Source of the DNA: Amycolatopsis sp. DSM 110486
GTDB lineage: Bacteria > Actinomycetota > Actinomycetes > Mycobacteriales > Pseudonocardiaceae
Direction of reading: 5' to 3'
Length of the DNA: 64,000 bases
Assembly: GCF_019468465.1 (NCBI RefSeq)
Contig: NZ_CP080519.1
Location: 9,851,001-9,915,000 of the forward strand
Shown here one piece after another: positions 8,178 to 17,380 of the stretch. The notes beneath the pieces were generated by a model. That model was not told where the DNA came from. It saw only the letters and a list, made by a program, of their open reading frames with translations, and searched no databases. The position numbers and the translations under genes are program-made. Numbering within the stretch: the stretch's first letter is position 1; each line of letters begins with the position of its first letter.

Positions 8178-9508
8178 CAGTCGTCAGACGGCGATGATCC
8201 GGCGATGGCCCCAGGCCCGGGCCCGATCGTCCGTCGAGACCGCAGGTGCGGGAACCACGACACCAGCTTCGCCCGCTCCCCCGGATACAGCGAAGCCAGC
8301 GACCGCAGCCAGCGCTCCTCCAACGCATCCAGGATCTCGTTCACCATCGCCGGAGTCACATGGTCGTAAACCCGCGCAATCCCCTTCATCTTCTGCCCCA
8401 GCCGCGCCCGCCGCGCCACCTCCGGGATCCCGTCCTCGGTCAGCCACGTGCTGTGCGTGTGCCGGCCCTCGTGGAAAGTGAATGTCGGCAGAATCGGCGG
8501 TCGCCGCTCCCCCGCCCCAGCGTCGTCCAACTCGATCCCGTCCCACGCCGGCCGCCAGAACCGGATCCGGAAATTCGACCGCCGCCAGGGGCGCCCCTCC
8601 GGCGTGGACAACACGAAGGGATCACGGTGGCTGTCCATCAGCTCCTCGTAGAGCACCGCGATCCCCGACGGCAGCGCCACGAACCGAGTCCCCGCCGGAG
8701 TCTTCGTCCGCCCCTTCTTCGGCCGGGTGTTCCCACGCCTCGTCGGCGGCCGCGAGCGACCGTCCAAGTGGTGATCATTACTCTTCCGGCCTCCCTTGTA
8801 GACCTTCCCACCGACTTCCTTCAGCGGTGTCCGGATCTCGATCCCGCGGCGTTCGGCGTCGTACTCGTGCCGCTGCTGCCCAACAAGTTCACCCCATCGG
8901 GCACCGGTGTAGAAGTCCATCAGGCACAACACGAACCCCGACATCCCCAGACCCATCTCGTAGAGACGCATGGCAGCCCGCAGCGCCTGGGCCGGACTGG
9001 CGACCAGCCGCTCGGTGTCGAACTCGCCACTGGTCACGCGGACCCCGCTGCACGGGTTGGCTGGGATCATCCGCGCACGGACAGCGCCGTTGAGGATGGT
9101 CGAGAACAACGCGAAGTACGACGACACCGACGACTCCGCGTAATCCTCATGCAGCTCCGAGAGCCACCGCTCGATCTCGACATAGCCGTTGAAGATCGCG
9201 ATCAAGGGCCACGCCTGCCACTGCGGGAGCAGCTGGTTGTCGAGGAACGATCGGTACTTCGCGGCCGTGTTCAGCTCCAGCCGCGGACGCACAGCGTCCA
9301 ACCACGCCTCGGCGAAGTCGGCAAACCGGGTTTCGCCATCACGCGGATCCAGCCACAGGTTCCGTCGGATCAGCGCCTCCTGCTCCACGCCCCAGTCCTC
9401 GGCAGCCTTCTTCGTGGGAAACCCTGACCTGTTCCCCCACGTCCCATCGGGACGCTTGTACCGGGCACGCCACTCACCCGTGCCGGGCTCTTTCTGGCCG
9501 AAGGCCAT
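8177..9508 (-). CDS. int: tyrosine recombinase (phage-type integrase)
   Basis: A 443-residue site-specific recombinase that would catalyse integration and, with the excisionase, excision of the element at tRNA-Val. An N-terminal arm-binding and SAM-like region (about 60-160) precedes the catalytic domain. Catalytic residues are visible: R204 in TGARWGEL, the H346xxR349 box in FHEGRHTH, and the nucleophile Y381 in ARVYDHVT. A basic linker at about 240-270 is somewhat long. The ATG has AAGGAAG upstream. The gene ends 50 bases from the tRNA 3' end and is read toward it, and the xis-like gene lies 33 bases upstream. Confidence 0.93.
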   Translation of the reverse strand: MAFGQKEPGTGEWRARYKRPDGTWGNRSGFPTKKAAEDWGVEQEALIRRNLWLDPRDGETRFADFAEAWLDAVRPRLELNTAAKYRSFLDNQLLPQWQAWPLIAIFNGYVEIERWLSELHEDYAESSVSSYFALFSTILNGAVRARMIPANPCSGVRVTSGEFDTERLVASPAQALRAAMRLYEMGLGMSGFVLCLMDFYTGARWGELVGQQRHEYDAERRGIEIRTPLKEVGGKVYKGGRKSNDHHLDGRSRPPTRRGNTRPKKGRTKTPAGTRFVALPSGIAVLYEELMDSHRDPFVLSTPEGRPWRRSNFRIRFWRPAWDGIELDDAGAGERRPPILPTFTFHEGRHTHSTWLTEDGIPEVARRARLGQKMKGIARVYDHVTPAMVNEILDALEERWLRSLASLYPGERAKLVSWFPHLRSRRTIGPGPGAIAGSSPSDD

Positions 9509-9541
9509 CTCAACTTCCTTTCTCTATTACTCCGCCCCGCT

Positions 9542-9883
9542 TCACGCGGCGCGGAAGTCCTGCGCAAGGCCCTCCAGCGGCACCCGCCGTCGCGCCCGCT
9601 TCACCTCGGCGGCGCCCAGCCGCACGATCTCGGCCACATCCCCGCGGGTGAACCGGTAGTGCTTGCCAAACCGGTGATGCGGCAGAACACCGGCGGCAGC
9701 ATGGTCCTTCAACGTCCGCGGCGACAGCTGCAGCAACTCCCCCACGTCTTCCGCCGTCAGCAACGCATCCGGGTCCGCCGGCGGATCCGGCGCGGCTGCA
9801 CGCACCGCCGCCGCAACCTCTCTGATCGCGGCAGCGACTGCGACGCAACCATGGGCACGGTCTACCCCACTCTCGACTTCCAT
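9542..9883 (-). CDS. xis: excisionase-like MerR/AlpA-type DNA-binding protein
   Basis: A 113-residue protein. Its C-terminal half has the winged helix of excisionase/AlpA families: LLTAEDVGELLQLSPRTLKD, then a HRFGKHYRFTRGDV wing. Such proteins bend attachment-site DNA and set recombination direction. I chose ATG 9883 because GGAG lies 6 bases upstream. The position just before the integrase, in the same direction, fits an int/xis operon. The N-terminal 40 residues are not recognised. Confidence 0.8.
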   Translation of the reverse strand: MEVESGVDRAHGCVAVAAAIREVAAAVRAAAPDPPADPDALLTAEDVGELLQLSPRTLKDHAAAGVLPHHRFGKHYRFTRGDVAEIVRLGAAEVKRARRRVPLEGLAQDFRAA

Positions 9884-10110
9884 CACACACTCCAACGCAA
9901 TTTTGAGTTGCCGCTCACAGCCTCTTCAGGGAAGTGTTCGCCGCAGCACACAACTATTCATGCCAACAATCCAACAAGCCGTCAATAGTACCTCGAAAGA
10001 AAAATAGAGAACCTCGTCCTGACAGATACCGGTCACGTGAACGTAATTTCGGGACGTTACTATTCAACGAACCGACACATCACCGGACAACTCAACTAAG
10101 GGCGATACAG

Positions 10111-10542
10111 ATGGCCAAGAAAGTCACGATCGAGATCTCCGACGACACCGACGGCTCCCCAGCCGACCAGACCGTCCCTTTTGGACTTGATGGAGTGACC
10201 TACGAGATCGACCTCTCCGCCTCGAACGCAGAAGCACTGCGGTCAGCACTACAGCCGTACGTGGCGGTTGCCCGCCGTACCGGAGGCCGCCGAGTCAAAC
10301 TCGCAGTCGGTCAGTCATCCGAGGACACGAGCAAGGAACCACAACCCGCCGACGCGCACTCGACAACTCAGCATATTCGCTCGTGGGCACAGAACAATGG
10401 CTACGCCGTCGCCACACACGGACGGATCGCTCGCCCGGTCGTCGACGCATACCAGGCGTCGCGCGCGACGAGTAGTCCGAGGACCTCGCCAAACACTCGA
10501 ACCCGAGCGAAGAAAAGGCAACGATCCACGCGCAGCAAATAG
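10111..10542 (+). CDS. lsr2: Lsr2-family nucleoid-associated protein
   Basis: A 143-residue xenogeneic silencer homologue. The N-terminal dimerisation domain is nearly canonical (MAKKVTIEISDDTDGS, VPFGLDGVTYEIDL). The C-terminal DNA-binding part is IRSWAQNNGYAVATHGRIAR, where the AT-hook-like RGR of Lsr2 is HGR at residues 103-105. A Lys/Arg-rich tail follows. Lsr2 proteins coat AT-rich foreign DNA and repress it. Being carried on the element, this copy may silence cargo until transfer or tune the host Lsr2. It is transcribed divergently from xis. The start is set by homology; reading further upstream is AT-rich noncoding DNA. Confidence 0.9.
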   Translation: MAKKVTIEISDDTDGSPADQTVPFGLDGVTYEIDLSASNAEALRSALQPYVAVARRTGGRRVKLAVGQSSEDTSKEPQPADAHSTTQHIRSWAQNNGYAVATHGRIARPVVDAYQASRATSSPRTSPNTRTRAKKRQRSTRSK

Positions 10543-10955
10543 CGCTCGACGTACGAGCCATCATCATCCTCCGCTAGTAGCGTTTCGGCGCCGAACGCGG
10601 CTTCTTTCACCCGTTTAACTCCGGAAATCCGCTCGCTTGGAGACAAGTTACGACCAACTTCTCGGCTCCTACGCCGCCGGCTGCGGACAGGCCCCACTCC
10701 GCCCACCCGCCGTCCATCGAGGTATGTAGTCCAGAGCAGTCATCCGTGTACCGACCCGCAAGCCACTGGGTAAATCGCTCACTCAAACGACCTCGCTGTC
10801 CGACAACACCGCGACCTGAGTACTCGATCGAGCGAACCAAACTCACCTTCTGTAACAACACGTAGTCGACGCGCGATCTTTCTGGCGATTGATCGACTTA
10901 CGACACTCCAGAGCCTCCTCGGGCTGCTGGAGTTCGCCGGGCAGGTGGGGGCACA
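10543..10955. other. intergenic region between lsr2 and the Gabija-like pair
   Basis: About 410 bases with no convincing gene. It must contain the promoter for the Gabija-like operon. The part before 10950 has mixed AT/GC content; I see no strong repeat. Confidence 0.4.
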
Positions 10956-12869
10956 GTGCGATTGACCTCGGTCGAGGCGCGGAACTTTCGTTCGTTGCGG
11001 GATCTTCGAGTTCCGATACGTGAGCACTTGACGGTGGTGATCGGCGAGAACAACGGCGGCAAGTCGAACTTGCTGGATGTCGTGCGGCTGCTGACGGATC
11101 CGCTCGATGGACGCCGCGACCGGTACTGGGACGTTGACGATGTCGCGCGGATGCCCGGGGGCGGAGCAACCCAGCTGAGCGCAACCTTTGCGCTGACTTC
11201 TCCCGATCAGCTCGGCATCTACAGCCAAGGCGTCCTCGACGACATGGCGTCGGTGCGGTACCAGGTCGCCTACACGCAACCCGTCGGCACGGAAACCCGA
11301 GGCAAGTTGACGTGGGTCGCGGGCGAGAGCAGGTCGAGCGACCGCGACCCCGAGCCCGAAGCACGCGGACGCTTGCGGCACGTCTACCTCCCACCGCTTC
11401 GCGACGCGCAACGGGAGCTGAACTCGGGATCAGGCAACCGCTTGCGAGTGATCCTGAACTACCTGCTCAACGAGCACGCAGTCCCGATCGAAGATTTCGT
11501 CGGCGCCGTGAAGAAGAACCTGGACGCCCTCAGGTCAACCAAGGAAACGGGTGTGGTCCTCGACGGCGCTGAGAACGCCGTACGGGCTCCGCTTTCAGAC
11601 GTCACCTCGGGCGCGAGTCCGCAAGTCGCCGACATCTCGTTCGCCGATCCCGACCTGTTGTCCATCGCGCGGTCGCTTCGAATCCGTATGAACGACCGGG
11701 GACTGAGCCCTCGAGACATCCGAGGATCCGGGCTCGGCTACGCGAACCTGCTCTACATCGCGACCGTGGTCGCGGAACTTCGTGCTGCACGCGATCACGA
11801 CCTGACGGTCTTCCTGGTCGAGGAGCCCGAGGCTCACCTGCACCCTCAGCTGCAGAGCCTGCTCGTCGAGTATTTGCGCGACGCCGCTGAAGCGTCGGCG
11901 AGCGCTCCGGCCTCCGCCGACTACGCCGGCCGCGTCCAAGTGGTCGTCACGACGCACTCACCGCTGATAGCCGCTTCAGTGGCGGTCGAGGATCTCGTGG
12001 TTCTCAAGCGTCACCCGTTGCCGGTCATCGCGGAGGAGGCCACGGTCGTTCCGGCGACTGGTGAATCGTACGAAGAACCACTTGCGGCGGCTGAGAGTCG
12101 CTACGAATCCAAGGCGATCGCTCTGGCCGAACTCGATCTCGACGGTGGCCATGGGAAGTTGAAGCGTTACCTCGACGCGACGCGCAGTGCCATGCTGTTC
12201 GGGCCCCGCGTCGTCCTGGTCGAAGGTATCGCGGAGTCCCTGCTCCTGCCGGTGTTCGCGCGGAAGGTTCTGCCCCGTCCTACCGCCTCGCCGTTGTTTC
12301 GTGCCCCTTCAGTCTCAGCTGCCGAAGCGAACGATGCCGACCTCGCCCGCGCGAGCTGGGCACGGTTCGTCGGTACCACGATCGTCGCGATCGACGGTGT
12401 GGACTTCGCCCCGTATATACGGGTACTGCTCACCGACGCCGGCTGCGGCCGTATCGCCGAGAGAGTTGCGGTGATCACCGACAAGGATCCTGACCTTAAC
12501 TACGACCGTCGGGCGAACCTCTTGAAGCTGGCCAAGAGCCTCGGCGCCGAGGACCGGCTCGGTGTCTTCGTGGCGGACCCGACCCTGGAGCCCGAACTAC
12601 TGCGCGCGGGTCCCGCGAACGTGGCTGTCGCGGAGCAGGCCTTCAATCGGCAGAAGCCCCAAGTCGGCCCGAAGGTGTGGACCGAGATCAACGCCATGGC
12701 CGACAAGGAGGAACGCATCACCCGGTTCCAGAAGGAGTTCAAGGACAAGGACCTTCGCAAGGGCGACTTCGCTCAGGACTTCGCCGAGCTCAGCATGCAG
12801 ACCGAGGACGTCGTCGTCCCCGCCTACCTGAGGGCGGCCATCACCTGGATTGTGGAGCTGCAGTCGTGA
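10956..12869 (+). CDS. gajA: Gabija GajA-like OLD-family ATPase/TOPRIM nuclease
   Basis: 637 residues. The N-terminal SMC/ABC-type ATPase domain has FRSLRDLRVPI and Walker A GENNGGKSN (30-38). A later segment has the Walker B-like LVEEPEAHLHPQ, followed by VVTTHSPL. The C-terminal TOPRIM domain shows the acidic motifs VLVEGIAE, IVAIDGV and VITDKDPD. This is the architecture of class 2 OLD nucleases, which with an adjacent UvrD-like helicase form the anti-phage Gabija system; GajA nicks DNA and is controlled by nucleotides. The GTG start follows GGTGGGGG. The stop overlaps the helicase start as GTGA. Slightly longer than the characterised Bacillus protein. Confidence 0.85.
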   Translation: MRLTSVEARNFRSLRDLRVPIREHLTVVIGENNGGKSNLLDVVRLLTDPLDGRRDRYWDVDDVARMPGGGATQLSATFALTSPDQLGIYSQGVLDDMASVRYQVAYTQPVGTETRGKLTWVAGESRSSDRDPEPEARGRLRHVYLPPLRDAQRELNSGSGNRLRVILNYLLNEHAVPIEDFVGAVKKNLDALRSTKETGVVLDGAENAVRAPLSDVTSGASPQVADISFADPDLLSIARSLRIRMNDRGLSPRDIRGSGLGYANLLYIATVVAELRAARDHDLTVFLVEEPEAHLHPQLQSLLVEYLRDAAEASASAPASADYAGRVQVVVTTHSPLIAASVAVEDLVVLKRHPLPVIAEEATVVPATGESYEEPLAAAESRYESKAIALAELDLDGGHGKLKRYLDATRSAMLFGPRVVLVEGIAESLLLPVFARKVLPRPTASPLFRAPSVSAAEANDADLARASWARFVGTTIVAIDGVDFAPYIRVLLTDAGCGRIAERVAVITDKDPDLNYDRRANLLKLAKSLGAEDRLGVFVADPTLEPELLRAGPANVAVAEQAFNRQKPQVGPKVWTEINAMADKEERITRFQKEFKDKDLRKGDFAQDFAELSMQTEDVVVPAYLRAAITWIVELQS

Positions 12870-14668
12870 CCGGACCAGACCCGCGCACGGCGGCCGCAAC
12901 TCGGCAACAGGAACAGGCGGTTCGACACCCGGCGCCACTCTACGTTTCAGCCTGCCCCGGCGCTGGAAAGACCAGAGTCATCGTCGATCGGCACTTGGCC
13001 GACCGGCGAGGCGCTCGAGGCCGGGCCGTCTTGTCTTTTACGAACGTCGCTTGCGATGAGGTCGCACGGCGTTGCCGCCAAGCCGGCAAGCCGGAGCTCG
13101 CCGCGTTCCCGAACTATGTCGGGACCATCGACACCTTCCTCTGGCGCTACCTCGTCCGGCCGTTCCTCACGCCCGGCAGGATCTGGCACCGTATCGAGTC
13201 CTGGGATCGCATCGATGCCACTGTCGAGGTGGGATTTGGCACGAACCAGCACAAGGTGTTCCTGAACGACTTCAACTGGAGCCGGGACCCGGACGCGCGA
13301 CAGTGCACCGCACAGCTTCAACCAAAGAAGCGGGCCATCAAGAGCTATACCGCCCTGGCCAAGCAAGGCCGCCTCGATGAAGCCGCTCTGGCGGTGGTGC
13401 GAAAGAGAAAAACCCTCATCGACCAGGGCTACGTCACTGGGCATGAAATCAGAGTTCTCGCCCTGCAGACCTTACGGCGGAGACACACCGAGGCCGTCGC
13501 GATGCTGTCCGGGCGATTCGACGAGATCGTCGTCGACGAGGCTCAGGACTGCTCGGCTCATGATCTCGCCATCCTCGGCTTGCTGCACGACGCCGGGATC
13601 CCCTTGGTCTTCGTGTGTGATCCAGACCAGGCCATCTACGAGTTTCGCGGAGCGCAGCCCGCCAATATCCGCGCGTTCGGGGAGTCACTCGGCGCACGAG
13701 TCGACCTCCAGGGAAACTGGCGCAGCAGCCCGGCCATTTGCGGCCTTGCCGCCACACTTCGGCCCGCGACCGTAGCGAGGCCGGCCGACTCACCCGTTGG
13801 ACCGAACCGCGACGAGCCGGCGGGTATCTTGCTCATCGGCACGAAAGGTTCGCAGCCCGACGAAGCGCTCGCCGTGTTCAACGATCACGCCGACAAACTG
13901 GGCATCGCCACCGAGAGACGCGTGGTGCTGGCACACGCCGGAACGACCCTGCCCTCGACGACGGCTACACCAGCCACACAACCTCCCGCCAACTACCCGG
14001 CCCGAGTGGCATGGGCCGCGACAATCGCCAAGTCGAATCACAGGAACCCGTCCTTGCGCCACCTGGCGTACGACATCCTCCAACGGGCAATCCTCCGCTA
14101 CTGGTACACAGAAGCAGACACCGCCGATCGCTCCGTCGAGGCAATCTGTGCCAGCGTCGACGTTGACCCTTGGCGGCTCCGTCAGCTCGCGGGAAAACTG
14201 GCAGTAGCCTTACCCGACGTCGACCACGGCACCTTCGCCGACTGGTGCCGGGAGGCAACCAACCAGCTCAAATTGCTGCCGCCAGCCCCCGGCATGTTGC
14301 GGCTGGACACGTCCGGCCGCTTGAGCGCTGTAGCCGCGCTCAAAGACAAGACCCCCCGCGCCGCGGCCGGGGTTATCTCGTCGGATTCGATGACCCCAGT
14401 ACGGACGAGCGTCATCCATCAGGTCAAGGGTGAGGAAGAAGAGGCCGTACTCGTCATCGTGCCTTCGAATGCCCGCACCGATGGCCTCGTCGACGCGTGG
14501 ATAGCTGGCAGCCACCCGCCCGATGTCGCAGAGAACCTGCGCGTACTCTACGTCGCCGCCACGCGGGCACGACGCCTATTGGCGATCGCCATGCCCGAGG
14601 ACGCTCAGAAACGCGTTGCAGCACTACTTGAGCTGAAAGACGTGGCGTTCGAGCTGACAACGACCTGA
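12866..14668 (+). CDS. gajB: Gabija GajB-like UvrD/PcrA-type helicase
   Basis: About 600 residues with superfamily 1A helicase motifs in order: ACPGAGKTR (Walker A, near residue 30), DEAQDCSAHD (motif II), FVCDPDQAIYEFRGA (motif III), NWRSSPAIC (IV), IHQVKGEEEEAV (V) and LYVAATRARR (VI). In Gabija the helicase partner senses DNA ends or termini generated during phage infection and activates GajA. The 4-base overlap with gajA shows translational coupling. A general repair helicase is the alternative, but the pairing argues for Gabija. Confidence 0.85.
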   Translation: MTGPDPRTAAATRQQEQAVRHPAPLYVSACPGAGKTRVIVDRHLADRRGARGRAVLSFTNVACDEVARRCRQAGKPELAAFPNYVGTIDTFLWRYLVRPFLTPGRIWHRIESWDRIDATVEVGFGTNQHKVFLNDFNWSRDPDARQCTAQLQPKKRAIKSYTALAKQGRLDEAALAVVRKRKTLIDQGYVTGHEIRVLALQTLRRRHTEAVAMLSGRFDEIVVDEAQDCSAHDLAILGLLHDAGIPLVFVCDPDQAIYEFRGAQPANIRAFGESLGARVDLQGNWRSSPAICGLAATLRPATVARPADSPVGPNRDEPAGILLIGTKGSQPDEALAVFNDHADKLGIATERRVVLAHAGTTLPSTTATPATQPPANYPARVAWAATIAKSNHRNPSLRHLAYDILQRAILRYWYTEADTADRSVEAICASVDVDPWRLRQLAGKLAVALPDVDHGTFADWCREATNQLKLLPPAPGMLRLDTSGRLSAVAALKDKTPRAAAGVISSDSMTPVRTSVIHQVKGEEEEAVLVIVPSNARTDGLVDAWIAGSHPPDVAENLRVLYVAATRARRLLAIAMPEDAQKRVAALLELKDVAFELTTT

Positions 14669-15248
14669 TGCGAGCCGATGGCAGAACACGTGCTCATCAG
14701 CCTTCCCCAGTGGGCGAGATCGCCGAGGCGGCGTCACAGGAGACGGTTCAACCAAGGCTGACCAAAACGCCGGCGATGGTGAAAATGGCCGTGATGCCCT
14801 CCTGCCGTCAGGTCCCGGCGGTCGGCAAGCTGGCGCGCGAACACGCAGCGGCTCGAGCATCAGGCGCACGCCGCAACGTTCGATGGCCCCGTACTCGGGT
14901 ACCTGTGCAGAACGATTTCTTGACCAAGCGTCGTTGACAAGTTCCAGCAGCGTGAAACGGATCGCCGAGATGCTGACGACGAAGTGGTCAGCGGCATCGG
15001 TTCGCCTAAGCCCTGGGTCGGAACGAGGTCGCCAGGTACCTCCCGCTGGCGCCAACGAGCCACGCTGAACCAGGTGGCCTCGTTGATGTGCGGGCTCGTC
15101 CGAATCTGCGAAATACTCAACTCGTCGGCTCCAGTCTTACGCACTGGCCGCCGCTTCAATTCTGATATCATCCGTGGGCGATGAAGATCAGCTCTGGGAG
15201 CAGGACCGACGCACACGCCACGACGCGTTGTCTTTACGAGGTGACAGC
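14669..15248. other. intergenic region, no supported gene
   Basis: About 580 bases after gajB. Several overlapping frames exist on both strands, but none has a good ribosome-binding site or a recognisable product. It could hold the gajB terminator and the promoter for the small membrane protein gene. Confidence 0.35.
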
Positions 15249-15461
15249 GTGACGTCACGTTCGGGGCTCCTGCTGGTGGGAGCGATCGTCCTCGCTGCGC
15301 TGGCCGTGACCATGTTCGTCGCGTTGTCGCCCGCCAATCCGGGTAGAACCGACACGACACCAGGTTCAGACAGGGCAACCGCTCGCCATCTTCCCGGTCA
15401 CTTGCCGACCATGCCGCCGGCATCCGGTACGCCCGTTCACCTAATGCCGCCCGGGAGCTGA
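15249..15461 (+). CDS. small membrane-anchored or secreted protein, unknown
   Basis: 70 residues: one hydrophobic segment (GLLLVGAIVLAALAVTMFVA, about 6-25), then a Pro/Thr/Gly-rich tail. The GTG start is preceded by GAGGTGACA. A stem-loop follows 40 bases after the stop, which supports a real gene. No family recognised. Single-pass topology with the tail outside is the likeliest reading. Confidence 0.45.
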   Translation: MTSRSGLLLVGAIVLAALAVTMFVALSPANPGRTDTTPGSDRATARHLPGHLPTMPPASGTPVHLMPPGS

Positions 15462-15500
15462 CACCAGGTGCGTCGCGCTGCCGACGGGCGCATTGACAAA

Positions 15501-15535
15501 GCTGGGCGACGGCCATCCTGCGGTCGTCGCCCAGC
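15501..15535. terminator. bidirectional stem-loop
   Basis: Arms 15501-15514 and 15522-15535 pair over 14 positions (one G-T) with a 7-base loop. It lies between the converging small membrane protein gene and the candidate nuclease-inhibitor gene. Confidence 0.7.
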
Positions 15536-15573
15536 GGAAACACTCCTGTCTTCAGCGCTGATCGTCGGTAGAT

Positions 15574-16080
15574 TCAGCTGAGGTAGCGCCGGGCGTACTC
15601 GTCTGGACCGACGACCACACGGGGTTCGGAGGGTTCGTCTACAGGCCAGACCTGGATGCGGTGCTTCTCGATCGACATGTCCGTCGGCGGGCTTTGCCGG
15701 GCAGCTGCGAGGCGATCCCGCACCGCGACCCGGACACGGTTCCAGCCGGCTCCGACAGGAACCGATTCGGGCGTGTCGAGAACGTACAGTTCGCGAAAGT
15801 TAAGGCCTTCATCCTCGACTTCAATGTCGCGTTCGACCACCATGTCCCACCCCTCTTCCAGGGTCGGCATCGAGGCCATCACCTCAATTGCTATGTCCAC
15901 AGTTCCAAACTCCGCACCGCAAATTATTGCGATCCAGTTGTCTTCTCCTGTGGTCAATCCGTCAACTGACTCCGGCCACATGTTCTCCACGCCCGGGCTT
16001 GCTCGGACGTGATACTGGCCGTCCCGAGGTCGGAAGGTTAGAACCGTCGAGTATAGATTTCCACCAGGCAATTCACACAC
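15574..16080 (-). CDS. candidate immunity/inhibitor protein for the upstream nuclease
   Basis: 168 residues, no signal peptide, acidic, with a mostly beta-strand pattern; no family recognised with certainty. It starts (GTG) 13 bases after the stop of the NucA/NucB-type nuclease gene, so both are probably one transcript. In Bacillus, the DNA-entry nuclease NucA is followed by its inhibitor ComJ (Nin); this protein has a similar size, charge and C-terminal strand pattern (HRIQVWPVDEPSEP). A role as a nuclease inhibitor is an inference from position. A unit of a toxin-immunity pair or an unrelated protein are alternatives. Confidence 0.6.
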   Translation of the reverse strand: MCELPGGNLYSTVLTFRPRDGQYHVRASPGVENMWPESVDGLTTGEDNWIAIICGAEFGTVDIAIEVMASMPTLEEGWDMVVERDIEVEDEGLNFRELYVLDTPESVPVGAGWNRVRVAVRDRLAAARQSPPTDMSIEKHRIQVWPVDEPSEPRVVVGPDEYARRYLS

Positions 16081-16093
16081 CGCTTACCGGTCG

Positions 16094-17380
16094 TTACCAG
16101 ACTTTCGTACCGTCTGGCAACACAGCCTGCACCCAGAACGGGTCACTGTCAAGGATCCGATAATAGTCGTAATACCCTTGGGTGAGCCCGCCTTGACTAT
16201 CATTGGCCGCTTTCGGCACGACGGCGGTCGAACGATCGTTGGCAGCAGAGGCAGGGCCGCCCTGGTAGGTACTGGCCAACGGGTACTCATCACAGCTCGT
16301 AACGCCTGGATCAACAACCACTCCCGCGCACGCAAATGCGCGGTTGGCGTCGTCTTTCTTGCCATCAGTGAGCCGAGTCAACGGATGGCTCAGAGACGGA
16401 TTACCCCAATGGCTCGGAAGTGTGCGAATTGCAGTGAATACATGCTTCGCCACCTCTGTCACTTTCGGGTTGTCGATTGAATTATACTCCACATATGCCG
16501 GACCGTTCTGGTCTACACATCCTTGCCCATAGTTGTTTGACAGACTGTCGCAACGGCCTACAAGAGTGTTGGATTCATGATCAGCTATAGTAGTAGAAGC
16601 ACCCGGGACCGCGACCTCGAGCGCCACGCCCAGGTTGCCATTGAGGACGGTGGTCTGGCCCGCCTGTGGAAGATCCGTGTACTGGGTGTATGTCTTGTTG
16701 ATCAAGGCCTGCGGGGCAAGCTGGACAGGCTCATTCTCCGCATCGGTTCCTTCAAGCTGCGAAGTAATGCATTTGTCAGGATGATCCATGCACCCGGTCC
16801 ACATTTGCGCCGTTGTTCCATCCTGCAGTGTTCCCTCGGTATCGGGAACGAAAATCTCAGCGTTGAGCTCCCAAGATGCAGCGCGACTCTGATCAAAGTC
16901 AATCGAAGAGTAGATATTCAAGTCAATCCAACCAACGACTTCGTCTACACCATCAACCTCATGTATATGGTTGACGGTCCAGCCTTCGTACGAACATGAG
17001 ACGAACCGATCAGGATTGGAAGCGTCTGACAGACACGCCTGAGAAACCCCGTTATTCGGCGACGCCTTTCCTCTCGGAACAAGATTACCTACAGGACCAG
17101 CCATCGTCGACGCCTGGTAATTCTCTTGCCTCTTCTCCGTGGACCTTTTCACTGCGACGAGGCAGTCAAGGACGCCGGCGTAATGTGCCGACCGTTCCGC
17201 TTGCTGGCGACACTTCTGAAGCTGCAGCTGTGAGCCTGGGTCGCGGGAGATGGCATCCAACCGGCTTCCCGATAACACACTCGCGGAAGCGGTAGCATAA
17301 CTCGAAGCCGACAGGGCAGCCACAACCAGAATAGCTCCAATTAGGACCAGGGCAGTCGAGGGCGATCTTCCTTTACGCAT
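16094..17380 (-). CDS. secreted NucA/NucB-type deoxyribonuclease
   Basis: 428 residues. A signal peptide or membrane anchor (about 10-35: TALVLIGAILVVAALSASSY) is followed by a beta-rich middle region with several cysteines (about 100-300), and the C-terminal DNase domain. The catalytic-type motif CDEYPLAST and the later NDSQGGLTQGYYDYY match the NucA/NucB family (DEW/YP motif and SxGG segment), non-specific extracellular DNases used in DNA uptake, biofilm or as toxins. I chose ATG 17380 because GGGGAGAAA precedes it. Base composition is less GC-rich than the neighbours, suggesting separate acquisition. Export followed by DNA degradation in the environment or in competitors is likely. Confidence 0.75.
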   Translation of the reverse strand: MRKGRSPSTALVLIGAILVVAALSASSYATASASVLSGSRLDAISRDPGSQLQLQKCRQQAERSAHYAGVLDCLVAVKRSTEKRQENYQASTMAGPVGNLVPRGKASPNNGVSQACLSDASNPDRFVSCSYEGWTVNHIHEVDGVDEVVGWIDLNIYSSIDFDQSRAASWELNAEIFVPDTEGTLQDGTTAQMWTGCMDHPDKCITSQLEGTDAENEPVQLAPQALINKTYTQYTDLPQAGQTTVLNGNLGVALEVAVPGASTTIADHESNTLVGRCDSLSNNYGQGCVDQNGPAYVEYNSIDNPKVTEVAKHVFTAIRTLPSHWGNPSLSHPLTRLTDGKKDDANRAFACAGVVVDPGVTSCDEYPLASTYQGGPASAANDRSTAVVPKAANDSQGGLTQGYYDYYRILDSDPFWVQAVLPDGTKVW

